Shown here: positions 37,012 through 47,643 of the stretch, piece by piece | Layout of the letters: each line of letters starts with the position of its first letter | Position numbering within the stretch: the stretch's first letter is position 1 | From: an uncultured Acidobacteriota bacterium | GTDB taxonomy: Bacteria > Acidobacteriota > CAIWXX01 | Direction: 5' to 3' | Assembly: GCA_903916735.1 (NCBI GenBank) | Contig: CAIWXX010000055.1 | Location: 1-64,000, forward strand | DNA length: 64,000 nucleotides | Translations under genes and position numbers: made by a program | The notes under the pieces: model-generated | Databases searched by the model: none | What the model saw: the letters and a program-made list of their open reading frames with translations, nothing else | Told to the model about the DNA's origin: nothing

Positions 37012-37356
37012 CTATGCTGACTGTACAAAGAATTGTGGTCTGCGCTGCAGCCAGTCTGGTGTGAGATCGAGCTGCGCCGAGGAAACCGGGGGGGGACGGA
37101 GCGGTAGTGGAAAGATATCGATCTTGTGGTGAATGTGATCGAGAATGCGATCGACGATTTCCAGCCGGTCTAGAAAACTGATTACTCGCATCACCGCCCC
37201 GCATTTGGGACATAGTAAAGGATCACTCTGATAGACTCACATGATCATCCGCGCCCACCTGCCTCGGCGTTCGCGAATCCACTCTTCCTCGGGATCTGCA
37301 GCCATCGCAGTGTCTTCAGCCGATTCAGCATGCGGCTTTTTAACTCTAACTGTCAT
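37012..37356 (-). pseudogene. IS91-family transposase remnant, C-terminal end
   Basis: The minus strand reads EEWIRERRGRWARMIM, a stop (TGA near 37240), then VYQSDPLLCPKCGAVMRVISFLD and a tail ending at 37012. This is the usual C-terminal end of IS91-type Y2 transposases, including the Cys-x2-Cys motif. The stop codon and lack of any upstream portion show it is dead. The complementary middle part of such a transposase is found at 60518-60932. The rest of 36762-37567 has nothing recognisable. Confidence 0.75.
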
Positions 37357-37567
37357 TTCGGAAATTCTTCCATCTTCGATCCGATCAAATGATTCGCGGC
37401 CTCGCCTGAACCGACTTATTCTTTTACCAGGATATCATAGAGTGCATTGATGAGAATCCTCTTCGACATCATGGTTTTAATGATTTCGGCATTCACATTT
37501 CGAGTCGAGTTACCAATGAGAGGAAAAACTCCAATATAGACTTTTTGTTCGTACTCCGTACACGAAA

Positions 37568-40414
37568 TCAGTGCCGCTCATCAAACTCAATGTGGCATCC
37601 AAGTGCCCGTCGATCAGAATCGGCTGGATTGATCTCGGCTGGTATAAATCCGTCTGGCGATTCGATAGAAAGGCGGATCATCATGCCGTTGATGGGTATG
37701 ACGACATCGCGATTTTGGTTCTGAGCGAGAACGATCCGTTCGGTGAAATCATGAGATCGTATCGTAATCGTCATGTTGACACAGCTCCGCACTTGCAGCC
37801 GCAAGACCGATGCGCCGGGATTGGGCAGGATTGTCATGTAGGCCTCTGCCCATCCCTTGGTCCAAATATCCGTGGACAGTGGAAAAATATTGTCATCATG
37901 AAAAAAAACAGTTGCCTGTGTGTATTTGATGGCGCCGAGGACCTGCAGGAAAGGCAGGCGTCGGGAGGCATCGACAATGTGAAGAGGCACTAGCCGGAGA
38001 TCACTCATTGATGCATCCAATCCGGCCAAAGACCGGAATCCGACGAAAGTGGAGTCGATCGGCAGCGTAAACTCCATTTCCCATGGCTTCCCCTCGGAGG
38101 TTTCGACCATCCACTCTTCCAGCGGAGGACCATTCCTCCCGATCTGCATTCCTAAGCGACCGGATATCGGTCCATTACCGCGCGGCCGCATGAGAATTTT
38201 GTAACGGCCGGCAGGCAATGAGAATCGTGCATTCCATAACAAGGGAATGATCTGCGGATTGTGGTGATGGTATGGTGAGGCGGTGAAGCTCATGAGGGGA
38301 GGCACGGATTCAACGGGTATCCTCCTGAAGGGATCGTAGATGACCGACAGAGGCCTAAATAAAGCATCATAGTTATCCAGAATTGAAATATTAAATCGTG
38401 CTTCAAGATCGACGGGCGGTTGGCTTTTATCCTTAAGTATCGCTGGTATGACGATCGAGATGCCGATGATCACAATGACCGTGCTGAGAGTAGCAATGAG
38501 TGCGGCATGTCCTGGTCCGTTCACCTTCACGTATCTGGCGAGAAGCGCCAGAATAGCTGCCGCTGCCAGCCAGATCGTCACATATGCGCTGGCAATAAGT
38601 GGGTTATGAAAAATGTAGCTGGGAAACAGCGCCCATACGTGCCAGTTTGATGATATCCATTGGAGCAGATCTGATGCGCCATCCCGGTAGTTCAGGCTCA
38701 GGATGCCGTGCTGAAAAAGAACCAGAAAGGCGCTGATAGAGAGACTTATAATAAGAAGCAGGTATTGGAACATACGTCGAAGCAGCCGGTCGGATGTTTG
38801 CGAAAAACTCCAGCCAACTGGCAATCCGAGGAGTAAAATTCCTGATGCAATGTGGCGGCATGGTGTGGCGGCGCCTCCCCACCAGATCTCGTGAGAGCCG
38901 ACAGTCACGAGTAGCGTGCCTCCAACCATGGCAATTTCAACAGCGATGCGTGCCGTTTCACCTCGACGGAGCAACATGAAAATAAGGCCCGTCAGCCCAA
39001 AGATAAGAACCGGCGCGTAGATGAGAATCCCATACTCCTGATCGAAGAAGAGCCCTGGCCCGCCCGCTGCGAAGTTGGAAAGATGCGTCATGTTGGACTT
39101 GCCATATGGCGCGCCGGGATTAAAGGTACCCCACGTGATATAGAAAAAGCTGAACCACGCCGCCAGGCTGAGTACATAGGGAGTGATCACCACGAGGCAT
39201 GCTCGTAGGCTCCTGCGAAGTCTCCAGAGCAGGACTGCGATGAGAGCGGCTGACATCGGGGCATACTTTGTACTCAACCAAGGCAGCAGCCCGATGGCGA
39301 GCCCTTGCAATAATAATGGCCAGGGGGCGACACGGGGCTTGTGAGTCCCATCTGGTTGATGAGAGGTAAGATTCCACGTGAGACCAATCATCACGCAAAG
39401 CGCACCCATGATCTCCGGGTACACTGTGAAGGTGTTGAACAGGTACGGGGTTGTTAGGCAGGCCGCCGCCCATGCGAATGTTGCTGTCGATGAGGAACCC
39501 CAGGCTTGGTATACCCACCGCCATAGGAGAGTTGCTGCGGTAGCCCCAACAAGAATGAGTAAGCCGACAACTCCAGGATATCCAGCCATGGCAAACGCAG
39601 GCATAGCCAGGACAGGCATCCCGATCGGATGGATCGAGTAGATTTCTCCGTCACGACCACGGGCTATGTAGTGTGGTCTCAGGGGGAGCTGATAGTAGTC
39701 CTTGTATTGCATAAGTCGATAGTTGTTCTCGATCTTTAAATCCCTGTCGTGCCAGAGACTCTGCATGATGATCATGTAGTGGGGTTCATCACCCGTTGGA
39801 AAGTGGTCGCTCCGCGTGATGTAGAACGCTGTCGCCCCGAAGGCAATCAGGCTTGTAAGAAAGATAGCGATCAGTGAAACAAAACGTCGAGAGGTTCTCA
39901 CTGAGGTTTCTTGAAGCTTCTCTGTAACCGCCACTCTCCCATTCGCTCTCTGTTTCCGCAGCGAGATCGCAACGAAGACCGACTGAGCAAGCACCACAAT
40001 CCAGAGCAAGAAACGGACAGGGCCGGCAAGAACTTGAAGGAGAGGCAAACGATCGGGAAGCCATGGCAGATATGGGAGAACGAGCAGTCCTAATGCGAAT
40101 AGAGACAAGAATATTTGTTGCACAGCCGGAGTCGGTGTGATCATGGTTCGGCCTCTGCGATGACGACCGGTAGGTTCACGCAGGAACCATCCGGCAATCA
40201 AAGCAATTGCAATGCCAGCCATGATACAAATAGCCATGTAGAAAAGAAGACTCCATCCTGAAGGGAACATGGCGACTCGAATCGCCCCTTGAAAGCTGGG
40301 AAAGACATCCAGTGAAGCTCGTGTGAACCAGAGCGATATGCCCGCCACGAGCGACGCTGTCACCGGCAAGCTCCAGGATCCCATTCTTTTTATTGGTAAG
40401 GATGCATTCGTCAT
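37568..40414 (-). CDS. Large GT-C-like polytopic membrane protein
   Basis: About 948 residues from the ATG at 40414, chosen because GGAAG lies ten bases ahead; the frame is open to 40519. About 15 hydrophobic helices cover residues 10-690, then a soluble C-terminal region of about 250 residues of beta type. The first extracytoplasmic loop contains HFPTGDEPHYMIIMQSLW, the acidic-loop pattern of lipid-linked sugar (GT-C, PMT/GT39-like) glycosyltransferases. It may glycosylate an envelope component using polyprenyl-phosphate sugar, perhaps that made by the GT2 enzyme at 33125. Substrate unknown. Confidence 0.7.
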   Translation of the reverse strand: MTNASLPIKRMGSWSLPVTASLVAGISLWFTRASLDVFPSFQGAIRVAMFPSGWSLLFYMAICIMAGIAIALIAGWFLREPTGRHRRGRTMITPTPAVQQIFLSLFALGLLVLPYLPWLPDRLPLLQVLAGPVRFLLWIVVLAQSVFVAISLRKQRANGRVAVTEKLQETSVRTSRRFVSLIAIFLTSLIAFGATAFYITRSDHFPTGDEPHYMIIMQSLWHDRDLKIENNYRLMQYKDYYQLPLRPHYIARGRDGEIYSIHPIGMPVLAMPAFAMAGYPGVVGLLILVGATAATLLWRWVYQAWGSSSTATFAWAAACLTTPYLFNTFTVYPEIMGALCVMIGLTWNLTSHQPDGTHKPRVAPWPLLLQGLAIGLLPWLSTKYAPMSAALIAVLLWRLRRSLRACLVVITPYVLSLAAWFSFFYITWGTFNPGAPYGKSNMTHLSNFAAGGPGLFFDQEYGILIYAPVLIFGLTGLIFMLLRRGETARIAVEIAMVGGTLLVTVGSHEIWWGGAATPCRHIASGILLLGLPVGWSFSQTSDRLLRRMFQYLLLIISLSISAFLVLFQHGILSLNYRDGASDLLQWISSNWHVWALFPSYIFHNPLIASAYVTIWLAAAAILALLARYVKVNGPGHAALIATLSTVIVIIGISIVIPAILKDKSQPPVDLEARFNISILDNYDALFRPLSVIYDPFRRIPVESVPPLMSFTASPYHHHNPQIIPLLWNARFSLPAGRYKILMRPRGNGPISGRLGMQIGRNGPPLEEWMVETSEGKPWEMEFTLPIDSTFVGFRSLAGLDASMSDLRLVPLHIVDASRRLPFLQVLGAIKYTQATVFFHDDNIFPLSTDIWTKGWAEAYMTILPNPGASVLRLQVRSCVNMTITIRSHDFTERIVLAQNQNRDVVIPINGMMIRLSIESPDGFIPAEINPADSDRRALGCHIEFDERH

Positions 40415-40592
40415 CTGAGTTTCTTCCATTGTAGCGTTGTGTGGCTGATGAGCCCCTCTCGAGTATCCTGCTGCCTCATCACAACATAAGTGTGAATGAT
40501 GCCAGGACCGCCCCTCCATTTTACATCAGTTCCGTTATACTGCCTATGTCACTGGAATCCCCCCACGACTGCGCCAAAGTCGGCGTTAGTGA

Positions 40593-40619
40593 TTGAAAAA
40601 CGCCAAAAAAAGGTATAAT
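40593..40619 (+). promoter_or_regulatory. Promoter for the galactose transporter operon
   Basis: A perfect -10 box TATAAT (40614-40619) and TTGAAA at 40593-40598 with a short 15-bp spacer. It lies 125 bp upstream of the SSF symporter start and faces it. The 330-bp gap to the divergent membrane-protein gene has nothing else clear. Confidence 0.55.
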
Positions 40620-40744
40620 AGGGGCCTCTGACCATGTGGTCATTCGAGGATTCGCAATGGGCTATCAAAGAACCAGCTCGCCGAATGAGCTGCGGTTCGT
40701 ATAACTGAAAACCGACATCTGGCAGAAGAAGTGAGGCAACACAC

Positions 40745-42406
40745 ATGAGTGCCATTCATCTGGCTTTCACCGACTGGGTCATCATCGCGATCTACTTTGC
40801 CTTTGTCCTCGGAATCGGGGTTTATCTGAAGCGGTTCACCCGCAGCCAGGAGGACTTTTTCCTGGCCGGGCGCAAGAACAGCTCCTGGGTCGCGGGCCTC
40901 GCGTTCCTCTCGGCCAATCTGGGCGCCCTGGAGCTGCTCGGCATGACCGGCAATACCTATAAATACGGCATGTACGTCGCCCACTTTTATTGGATCGGGG
41001 CCGTTCCGGCGATGCTGTTTCTCGGCATCTATATGATGCCATTTTACTACAGCGGTAGAATTAAATCCGTGCCCGGATACCTGAAACTCCGGTTCGACGA
41101 AAAGACCCGCGTCCTGAACGGTGTCGCCTTCGCCGTCATGACGCTGCTTGTTTCGGGCATCAACCTTTACGCCATGGCTCTCGTCCTCCACACCTTCCTC
41201 GGCTGGAACTGGGACGTCAGCATGTGGACATCGGCCGCAACGGTCGCCGTTTACGTCACCATGAGCGGCCTGATGTCGGCCATTTTTACTGAGATCATCC
41301 AGTTTTTCCTTATCTGGTCAGGCCTCTTCCTCGTGTCCGTTCTCGGGATCGTCGAAATCGGCGGCGTCCGCGAAGTCTTCCACCGAGTGCCGGCGGCCTT
41401 CGGCACTCTCTGGTCAACGTCGGCTGACGCCTCCTTGAACGGCATGGCAGTGACATGGGGAGGCATCGTGCTCGGACTCGGATTCGTCCTCTCTTTCGGC
41501 TATTGGACGACGGACTTCCTAGTGGTCCAGCGCGCGTTCTCGGCCAAAGACCTGCGTGCGGCCCGCATGACCCCGATCCTGGCATCATTCTTCAAGATGT
41601 GCGTCCCCTTTCTCGTCATCATTCCCGGCCTGATCGCCCTGATTCTTTCCAAAGATCCGAGCACCGGATTTGCGTTGCTGTCTGATGGAGGCCACATCAA
41701 TTACGATTCAGCGTTGCCGCTTCTCATCGTGCGCTATTACCCGATCGGTCTGGTCGGCCTCGGCATCACGGCTCTGCTCGCGGGTTTTATGGCGGGACAA
41801 GCCGGCAACATCAGCGCTTTCAATACGGTCTGGACTTACGACATCTACCAATCCGTCATTAATAAAAAAGCCTCCGACAAGCACCTTCTCTGGATGGGGC
41901 GCGTCGCTACGATTGTGGGAATCATGATGAGCGTCGGCACGGCTTACTGGGCGAAAAGCTTCCCCAGCATCATGGATTACATGCAGGCGATCTTTTCATG
42001 GGTCAACGCTCCGCTCTTCGCGACGATGCTCCTCGGCATGTTCATCCGGAGGATCACACCATCCGGAGCCTTCTGGGGCCTCATCGCGGGCATGGGATCC
42101 TCGGTGACGATGTTCCTCGCAGTGAAGTTCGCGTGGATCGATGCTCGCGTAATCACCATGTCGGGAGTCGCGAGCGACATGGCGGCTAACTTCTGGCGAG
42201 CCTGGTGGGCATGGTTGATCTGCTTCGTTGTGACAATCGGCGTCAGCATCTTCACGGAACCTAAGCCGGACTCGGAACTTGTTGGACTGGTCAAAGGACT
42301 GACGCATGGAGAAAAGACGGATCGGCTGCCATGGACGAAGAGGCCGGAATTCTATGCGATCCTTTCCGCCATCATCCTTGTCATCCTGAACATCTATTTT
42401 TGGTAA
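40745..42406 (+). CDS. Sodium:solute symporter (SSF/SGLT type), probable galactose or glucose transporter
   Basis: A 553-residue Na+-coupled transporter with about 14 helices. The N-terminus (DWVIIAIYFAFVLGIGVYLKR) and the SSF signature segment around GLGITALLAGFMAGQAGNISAFNTVWTYD are typical. The helix-1 region with SSWVAGLAFLSANLGALELLGMTG is like sugar-transporting members. It is followed after 16 bp by a small membrane protein and then galK, so galactose is the likely substrate, by context. Confidence 0.92.
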   Translation: MSAIHLAFTDWVIIAIYFAFVLGIGVYLKRFTRSQEDFFLAGRKNSSWVAGLAFLSANLGALELLGMTGNTYKYGMYVAHFYWIGAVPAMLFLGIYMMPFYYSGRIKSVPGYLKLRFDEKTRVLNGVAFAVMTLLVSGINLYAMALVLHTFLGWNWDVSMWTSAATVAVYVTMSGLMSAIFTEIIQFFLIWSGLFLVSVLGIVEIGGVREVFHRVPAAFGTLWSTSADASLNGMAVTWGGIVLGLGFVLSFGYWTTDFLVVQRAFSAKDLRAARMTPILASFFKMCVPFLVIIPGLIALILSKDPSTGFALLSDGGHINYDSALPLLIVRYYPIGLVGLGITALLAGFMAGQAGNISAFNTVWTYDIYQSVINKKASDKHLLWMGRVATIVGIMMSVGTAYWAKSFPSIMDYMQAIFSWVNAPLFATMLLGMFIRRITPSGAFWGLIAGMGSSVTMFLAVKFAWIDARVITMSGVASDMAANFWRAWWAWLICFVVTIGVSIFTEPKPDSELVGLVKGLTHGEKTDRLPWTKRPEFYAILSAIILVILNIYFW

Positions 42407-42422
42407 AAGACGGAGATAATTC

Positions 42423-42638
42423 ATGGATACTGTAAAAATGAAACCGATCTGGTACTTTGTCGGCCTCTTGCTGCTGGCAATGGGAGCCGTCCTCTGTTTT
42501 TCAGGCATCTATTATTTCTACAATCCGCCGGCCTGGCATCCCATCCTGGCCGAACTGCATCCGAATATATGGTGGGGCGCGTTCATGGCGATTGGGGGCG
42601 TCATTTTCATTTTGGCCAATCGAAATCGACGGGTGTAG
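42423..42638 (+). CDS. Small two-helix membrane protein
   Basis: A 71-residue protein with helices at about residues 9-31 (YFVGLLLLAMGAVLCFSGIYYF) and 46-66 (WWGAFMAIGGVIFILAN). I do not recognise a family. It sits between the SSF symporter (16 bp) and galK (11 bp), so it may be an accessory subunit of the symporter or simply ride along in the operon. Confidence 0.75.
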   Translation: MDTVKMKPIWYFVGLLLLAMGAVLCFSGIYYFYNPPAWHPILAELHPNIWWGAFMAIGGVIFILANRNRRV

Positions 42639-42649
42639 TGCGAGGCGGA

Positions 42650-43816
42650 ATGACGCATCAAATGCAGCGGATCAAAGAGGCGTTTCATAAGAACTTCCCG
42701 GGCCGGCCCAAGCTGGTGCAATCGCCGGGTCGAGTGAATCTCATCGGGGAGCACACCGATTACAACGAGGGGTTCGTCCTCCCGGCCGCCATCGACAAGT
42801 CCATCTATTTTGCGGTTGCTCCGCGAACCGACCAAACATGCCGTTTTTTTTCCGTTGATCTCAATGAGCATTACCAATGTGTGTTGAGCGAACTCAAGCC
42901 AAGCGATCGGCGTTGGCCTAATTACTTGACCGGTGTTCTCAATCAGATGGTGAAGCGCGACATTTTAATCAAAGGCATCGACTGCGCCTTCGGCGGCGAC
43001 ATCCCGATCGGCGCCGGGCTTTCATCCTCCGCAGCCATTGAAGCGGGCTTCGCTTTTTCGTTGGATACGATATTTGGCCTTGGCATCGATCGCATGACCC
43101 TCGCCAAACTCGCTCAACAAGCCGAACATGAATTTGCCGGTGTTCGATGCGGCATCATGGACCAATTCGCCAACCTCTTTGGACATTCTCATGCCGCTCT
43201 CAAACTCGATTGCCGCTCGCTGGATCATGACATCATCCCCTTCATGAGGGATGACATTCGGATTGTGCTGTGTGATACAGGAGTACGCCATGATCTGGCT
43301 GCATCAGAATACAATGTGCGGCGACAGCAGTGCGAAGCAGGAGTGAAGGATTTACAGCGGAACCATCCTGCAATTCATTCACTCAGGGATGTTTCCCTCG
43401 CTCTGCTCCAGGAGACCCGCCGGACCATCGATCCCATCGTCTATCGGCGCTGCCATTATGTCATCTGTGAAAACGCGCGTGTGATCGATGCCTGCGCCGA
43501 TCTGCTTCGAAATGACATCGCCGCCTTCGGCCGGAAAATGTTTCAGAGCCACGAAGGACTGAGGGATGAATACGACGTCAGCTGCAAGGAGCTGGATATC
43601 CTGGTCGAAAATGCCGGACGCCTCCACGGCGTCCTGGGATCACGGATGATGGGAGGGGGCTTCGGTGGATGCACGATCAATCTGGTTGACGCGGAATCCT
43701 TGGAGGAATTTTCAGAGAGCATCGGAGATGCCTATCAAAATGCCGCCGGAAAAGCATTGAAAATCTACGTTTGTAGTATTTGCGACGGGACGCACATCAT
43801 CACCGACGATGTGTGA
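42650..43816 (+). CDS. galK: Galactokinase
   Basis: 388 residues from the ATG at 42650 (the open frame extends upstream over the small gene). Phosphorylates galactose with ATP. Galactokinase signature GRVNLIGEHTDYNEGFVLP near residue 24, the GHMP phosphate loop GAGLSSSAAIEAG, and the C-terminal GGGFGGCTI are all present. Third gene of the galactose operon, with galT further downstream. Confidence 0.95.
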   Translation: MTHQMQRIKEAFHKNFPGRPKLVQSPGRVNLIGEHTDYNEGFVLPAAIDKSIYFAVAPRTDQTCRFFSVDLNEHYQCVLSELKPSDRRWPNYLTGVLNQMVKRDILIKGIDCAFGGDIPIGAGLSSSAAIEAGFAFSLDTIFGLGIDRMTLAKLAQQAEHEFAGVRCGIMDQFANLFGHSHAALKLDCRSLDHDIIPFMRDDIRIVLCDTGVRHDLAASEYNVRRQQCEAGVKDLQRNHPAIHSLRDVSLALLQETRRTIDPIVYRRCHYVICENARVIDACADLLRNDIAAFGRKMFQSHEGLRDEYDVSCKELDILVENAGRLHGVLGSRMMGGGFGGCTINLVDAESLEEFSESIGDAYQNAAGKALKIYVCSICDGTHIITDDV

Positions 43817-43902
43817 GAAGAGAGGCTCCGGGCGCCAATGAGACAGGTGCGTAGCCGATTCCTGGGGGATTGGGTCCGCGTCCACGAAGAGCCGGTTTGA
43901 TA

Positions 43903-43914
43903 CTACACGTGTAG
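43903..43914. promoter_or_regulatory. CTACANNTGTAG palindrome, candidate operator
   Basis: CTACACGTGTAG lies 19 bp before the start of the glycosidase gene. The core TACA-N2-TGTA is the known operator core of BlaI/MecI/CopY repressors. No such repressor gene is in the window. Position supports an operator; identity of the regulator is inference. Confidence 0.45.
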
Positions 43915-43932
43915 AATAATCTGGGAGGACTC

Positions 43933-46560
43933 ATGGTGACATCTCAAAAGCATCCCCACAAACAACCTCATTCTCGAAAGATCCCAATGATCGGAATCAT
44001 CCTTCTTTTCATGATGCCACATGGCTCATCAGCAGCCGAGATGGAGGGACTCATTCCGGCTTTCCGGATGGAGCCGTGTCCAATCGAGCTCCACCGCCTT
44101 GCCCAGCGCGACGCGCCGTTTGTACAAGCAGGTCGGAAATGCGCCCTCATTGGAACCGAAGGCGGTCAGTTTGAAGCCTGGGCATACCCTCTGAAGCTTG
44201 TCCGTCAATTCGAATTCTCATTTTTCCTGTCACATTCCACGCGGCCGATTCGCGGACAGGACATCGCCCATTCCATCTCAGTCACGCCCGAAGCCGGCGT
44301 GATAACTTTCACCGATCAATCATTCACCGTGCGCGCTATTTTTGTGACGCCTTTGGACATGGCTGGCGCCGTCATTCTGTTGGATATCCACAGCGACGAG
44401 CCTCTGACGGTTGTCTGCGGCTTCACTCCCGTCCTTCAACCTATGTGGCCTGCAGGAATCGGTGGCCAATATGCCTACTGGGACGAGAGCCTCAAGGCCT
44501 ACATCATCTCGGAATCATCCAAGCACAATCACGCTCTGGTCGGCTCCCCTGCCGGCCAAGGCATTTCTTACACACCCGCGCACATGCTGTCGGATGCATC
44601 GAGCGAATTCAAAATCGAGATTTCCGATCCGCATCAACTCGCAGAAAAATTCATACCGATCGTCCTCGCGGGCGGCAGAGGAAATCGCGAAGATATCGAA
44701 GCCCTCTATAAGAGACTTCTGAGCAATCCCGAAAAGCTTTATCGGGACAATGTCGATCACTTCAAGCTCCTTCGCGAAAAAACCCTGCGAGTGACGACGC
44801 CCAATCCGGAACTGGATCTGGCATTTGAATGGGCCAAGGTAACGCTGGATAGTCTTGTCGTCGATAACCCGAGCCTCGGCAGGGGCCTTATTGCGGGGCT
44901 GGGTTCTTCAGGGTCAGGCGGGCGTCCCGGATTTGGCTGGTTTTTCGGAGGTGACGCGTGCATCAACACTCTGAGCCTCGATGATATCGGCGCCTTTGAC
45001 ACGGCTCGCAGTGCATTGGCTTTTCTCCAAAAGTGGCAACGCAATGACGGAAAAATGGCGCACGAGCTTTCACAGGCCGAGGGTTATGTCGACTGGTTTA
45101 AGGACTACCACTTCGGCTACATCCACGGAGACACAACGCCTTACTATCTTGTCGCTCTGCACGATTATTACAAGCAGTCAGGAGATGTGGATTTCATTCG
45201 GCAAAGTTGGGATTCGATCCAGCGTGCGTATGATTGGTGCCTGACAACCGACGCCAACAACGATGGCTTGATGGACAATGCACAAGCCGGCCTCGGGGCT
45301 CTGGAATTTGGAGAGTTGACAGGAATCGAATCGGACATTTATCTGAATGCCGTCTGGGTGCGGGCCGCCTTTGCAATGCAAGAGCTAGCGCGTGCTGCCG
45401 GCCAGGAGCCGACGGCAAAGAAGGCGGGCATCGACTACGCGCGAGCACGTCGGGCATTCGATGAAAAATTCTGGGATGCAGATGCACGACACTATGCTTT
45501 CGCCTTCAACGACAAAGGATCATTCGTCAAGGAAGTCACACCATGGAGCTCAGTTGGGCTTGCATGGAGGTTCGGCGATTCTGAACGCAGCACCAGCACT
45601 CTTGATGAGTTCAGCGCATCGGATCTCGTTACCGATTGGGGTGTTCGCAGCATTTCCGCGCGAAGCACATACTACGAGCCTCTGAATTACAACTATGGCG
45701 CCATCTGGCCTTTTCTGAATGGATGGATTGCGACGGCGCAGTTTGTTCATCATCAATCGCTGCAGGGGTTTCGAACGCTTGACGCCATGGCTCAGCATAC
45801 ATTCGACAATGAGCTCGGGAGCGTAACCGAGTTGTATTCAGGCGAGCGTAATATCTGGCCGCAAGAGGCCGTCCCGCATCAGGGGTTTTCGAGCTCTGGA
45901 GTCATCTTGCCCTATGTCCGCGGGCTGCTCGGCCTCGATATCAATATCGCCAACCGGGAGATACAGTTTGCACCGCACTTTCCGGCTGACTGGAACAGAG
46001 TGGTCATCGAAAACATGCGGGCAGGAGCCGTGGAGCTGTCGATGCGATATAGACGGGAACACGGAATGGTCAGTCTTGAAATTGCCGGCCGCCACACGGC
46101 AGGGTATCGGCTTCAGTTCTCCCCTGCATTTGGTTGTGGAACTAAAATACTAAGCGCTTCCATCAACGGACATTCCGTCAATTACCGTGAAGAAAAATCA
46201 CGTCAGACTATTCAGCCCGCCATTGAGGTACCGCTTGTTGATGGGAACCTGCGAGTTGAACTGCGGCTTTCTCGCTCAGTTGAGCTGCTCCCGATTTCAG
46301 TGCGGAGTCATACAGGGGATTCTGATCACGAGCTGAAAATCATCTCATTCAGCAGCGACGGTGACTGCCTCAAGGCGTTGGTGGAAGGATTATCGGGAGA
46401 GTCATATATCCTGCCCGTGACCAACGCCGATCTCATCGTGAGAATCGAAGGCGGGTCGCATAGCGGCAACACCGTCTCGATAAAATTTCCCGAGATCAAG
46501 AAAGGTGAATTCGTTCAATCCACTATTAAAATCCATGTGAAAGATGTTGAATATCGATAA
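43933..46560 (+). CDS. Secreted (alpha/alpha)6-barrel glycosidase, glycogen-debranching/GH63-like
   Basis: An 875-residue protein with an N-terminal signal sequence (MIGIILLFMMPHGSSAA at about residues 19-35). A beta-sandwich domain covers about 40-280. The toroid catalytic-type domain lies at about 290-690, with GWFFGGDACINTLSLDDIG, HGDTTPYYLVALHDYYKQSGD, GIESDIYLNAVWVRAAFAMQ and NYNYGAIWPFLNGW, typical of amylo-alpha-1,6-glucosidase/GH63-like folds. A C-terminal beta domain follows. It probably releases sugar outside the cytoplasm for the SSF-galK-galT pathway. Substrate unknown. GGGAGGA precedes the start. Confidence 0.8.
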   Translation: MVTSQKHPHKQPHSRKIPMIGIILLFMMPHGSSAAEMEGLIPAFRMEPCPIELHRLAQRDAPFVQAGRKCALIGTEGGQFEAWAYPLKLVRQFEFSFFLSHSTRPIRGQDIAHSISVTPEAGVITFTDQSFTVRAIFVTPLDMAGAVILLDIHSDEPLTVVCGFTPVLQPMWPAGIGGQYAYWDESLKAYIISESSKHNHALVGSPAGQGISYTPAHMLSDASSEFKIEISDPHQLAEKFIPIVLAGGRGNREDIEALYKRLLSNPEKLYRDNVDHFKLLREKTLRVTTPNPELDLAFEWAKVTLDSLVVDNPSLGRGLIAGLGSSGSGGRPGFGWFFGGDACINTLSLDDIGAFDTARSALAFLQKWQRNDGKMAHELSQAEGYVDWFKDYHFGYIHGDTTPYYLVALHDYYKQSGDVDFIRQSWDSIQRAYDWCLTTDANNDGLMDNAQAGLGALEFGELTGIESDIYLNAVWVRAAFAMQELARAAGQEPTAKKAGIDYARARRAFDEKFWDADARHYAFAFNDKGSFVKEVTPWSSVGLAWRFGDSERSTSTLDEFSASDLVTDWGVRSISARSTYYEPLNYNYGAIWPFLNGWIATAQFVHHQSLQGFRTLDAMAQHTFDNELGSVTELYSGERNIWPQEAVPHQGFSSSGVILPYVRGLLGLDINIANREIQFAPHFPADWNRVVIENMRAGAVELSMRYRREHGMVSLEIAGRHTAGYRLQFSPAFGCGTKILSASINGHSVNYREEKSRQTIQPAIEVPLVDGNLRVELRLSRSVELLPISVRSHTGDSDHELKIISFSSDGDCLKALVEGLSGESYILPVTNADLIVRIEGGSHSGNTVSIKFPEIKKGEFVQSTIKIHVKDVEYR

Positions 46561-46578
46561 TCGTCCGCTAAAGAAAAT

Positions 46579-47643
46579 ATGAAGACACTCAATCTCTCTG
46601 AAGATCCTCACAGACGCTTTAATCCCCTCACCGGGGAATGGATTCTCATCTCACCTCATCGCACGCGCCGGCCGTGGCAGGGACATGTCGAGCATGCGGC
46701 GCAGGAAGAACACCCTCAATACGATCCATCGTGTTACCTCTGCCCTGGCAACTCGCGTGCCGGAAGCGCCGTCAACCCTCACTATGAAGGGGCTTTCGCG
46801 TTCGACAACGATTTCAGTGCGCTCCTCCAGACAACTCCGGCCGAGAGAATCGACGAGGAAGGGCTGCTTGTGGCGAACGGCGAGCCCGGCCTCTGCCGTG
46901 TTGTGTGTTTTTCTCCGCGACACGATCTGACATTGGCCGAGCTCGATGTGGCGGCCATTAGCGGAGTCATCGACATGTGGGTGGAGGAGTATGAGAGCCT
47001 CGGAGGAAGGCGCGAAATCAATTACGTTCAGATTTTCGAAAACAAAGGTGAGTTGATGGGATGCAGCAACCCTCATCCACACTGTCAGATCTGGGCACAG
47101 CACAGTATTCCTGATGAGCCTGCTAAGGAGTCACGTCAACAGAGCGGCTATCTGCGGGCGCATGAGCGCTGCATGCTGTGCGACTACATCATGCTCGAAG
47201 AAAAGCGCACGGCCCGAATCGTTATCCAAAATGAAGCCTTCATTGTGCTGGTTCCATTCTGGGCGGTGTGGCCGTTCGAAACGCTGATCGTCAGTCGCCG
47301 GCATCGGTCGCATATCGGGGAGCTGGATGAGACCGAGCGGGATGGGCTGGCCGACATTCTGAAGCGAATCACGACTCGCTATGACAACATTTTCAAAATT
47401 TCGTTTCCTTACTCGGCAGGCATTCACCAGGCTCCGACGGACGGCGACCCGCATCCGGAATGGCACCTGCACATGCACTTCTACCCTCCTCTGCTGCGTT
47501 CGTCGACCGTGCGAAAATTCATGGTTGGTTACGAGATGATGGGCGAACCTCAGCGGGATCTGACAGCCGAGTCCGCGGCTGAAACACTGCGACAGCTTCC
47601 GGAGCGGCACTATCGGATTAAAACAACCTCGGAGCCGGCTTGA
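46579..47643 (+). CDS. galT: Galactose-1-phosphate uridylyltransferase
   Basis: 354 residues. Exchanges UMP between UDP-glucose and galactose 1-phosphate. N-terminal [24 protein letters not shown], zinc-site CYLCPGN, and the active-site His in [12 protein letters not shown] (about residue 162) are typical. It starts 18 bp after the glycosidase gene and completes the Leloir set with galK; galE is not in the window. Confidence 0.95.
   Translation: MKTLNLSEDPHRRFNPLTGEWILISPHRTRRPWQGHVEHAAQEEHPQYDPSCYLCPGNSRAGSAVNPHYEGAFAFDNDFSALLQTTPAERIDEEGLLVANGEPGLCRVVCFSPRHDLTLAELDVAAISGVIDMWVEEYESLGGRREINYVQIFENKGELMGCSNPHPHCQIWAQHSIPDEPAKESRQQSGYLRAHERCMLCDYIMLEEKRTARIVIQNEAFIVLVPFWAVWPFETLIVSRRHRSHIGELDETERDGLADILKRITTRYDNIFKISFPYSAGIHQAPTDGDPHPEWHLHMHFYPPLLRSSTVRKFMVGYEMMGEPQRDLTAESAAETLRQLPERHYRIKTTSEPA

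Noticed and set aside
43765-43776. CTACGTTTGTAG inside galK as a fourth palindromic operator
   Set aside because: Only four bases per arm match and it lies deep in a coding region.
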